Positions 5,268 through 5,370 of a stretch of DNA of 5,370 nucleotides are shown one piece after another. The notes below the pieces were generated by a model. The model had not been told where the DNA came from. It saw only the letters and a list, made by a program, of their open reading frames with translations, and did no database searches. This DNA is from Chloroflexota bacterium. GTDB taxonomy: Bacteria; Chloroflexota; Dehalococcoidia; Tepidiformales; Tepidiformaceae. Every line of letters begins with the position of its first letter. The stretch's first letter is position 1. The DNA lies in NCBI GenBank assembly GCA_025350285.1, contig JANXYE010000014.1, positions 1-5,370 of the forward strand. Reading direction: 5' to 3'. The translations under genes and the position numbers were made by a program.

Positions 5268-5370
5268 GGACGCGGCGGTGTGGGCGGAAGCTCCGCGCTG
5301 GCGGGCATCGGTCGCGAATCTGTGGCCGCACTCGCCAACCCTGGCCGCGACGGATACGGGGCGGTCTTTT
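5268..5370 (+). other. Unassigned right-edge sequence
   Basis: Nothing is identified with confidence. Right after the TAA at 5267 the same frame reads GRGGVGGSSALAGIGRES and stays open to the edge, with no start codon or ribosome binding site of its own. It may belong to the decayed plus-strand gene or to another gene that continues outside the window. Confidence 0.3.

Overview
The window appears to come from a GC-rich bacterium. Its first half is strongly GC-rich, the start codons are preceded by GGAGG-type ribosome binding sites, and there are no introns, rRNA or tRNA. No marker fixes the taxon. The lipB gene beside a 2-oxoacid dehydrogenase E2-like gene, and secreted metzincin/fibronectin-type proteins, would suit a Chloroflexota-like lineage, but that is only an inference from gene style.

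All confident genes lie on the minus strand, so the transcription order runs from high to low coordinates. Two groups are visible. The first (about 5040 to 2494) is a three-gene export module. It holds a secreted metzincin-type zinc protease with two C-terminal fibronectin-like domains (3724-4926), followed by two small proteins (3083-3799 and 2494-3075). Each small protein has an N-terminal signal segment, a four-cysteine ectodomain and one C-terminal membrane helix. The two are tandem paralogs: three ectodomain cysteines have exactly the same spacing in both. The genes overlap or nearly touch, which suggests one operon. A TTGACA -35 box lies upstream of the protease.

The second group (2306 to 1) encodes a 603-residue E2-like protein followed 35 nt later by lipB, the octanoyltransferase of lipoate synthesis, which runs off the left edge. 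The E2-like protein keeps the outline of a dihydrolipoamide acyltransferase: a lipoyl-type domain, a long linker and a CoA-dependent acyltransferase-type domain. The lysine that should carry lipoate is Phe, and the catalytic His and Asp at the C-terminus are Pro and Ala. The linker holds tandem 24-30-residue acidic repeats and no recognisable E1/E3-binding domain. It looks like a non-catalytic pseudo-E2 kept as a structural or regulatory protein, and it is the most interesting object in the window. Its 187-nt upstream gap can form two mutually exclusive GC-rich hairpins.

The right end (5116-5370, plus strand) holds what looks like the frameshifted start of an MmcQ/YjbR-type DNA-binding protein gene, followed by sequence I could not identify. 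The protease gene is visibly less GC-rich than the E2-like gene in sampled stretches, so the export module may have a different history.
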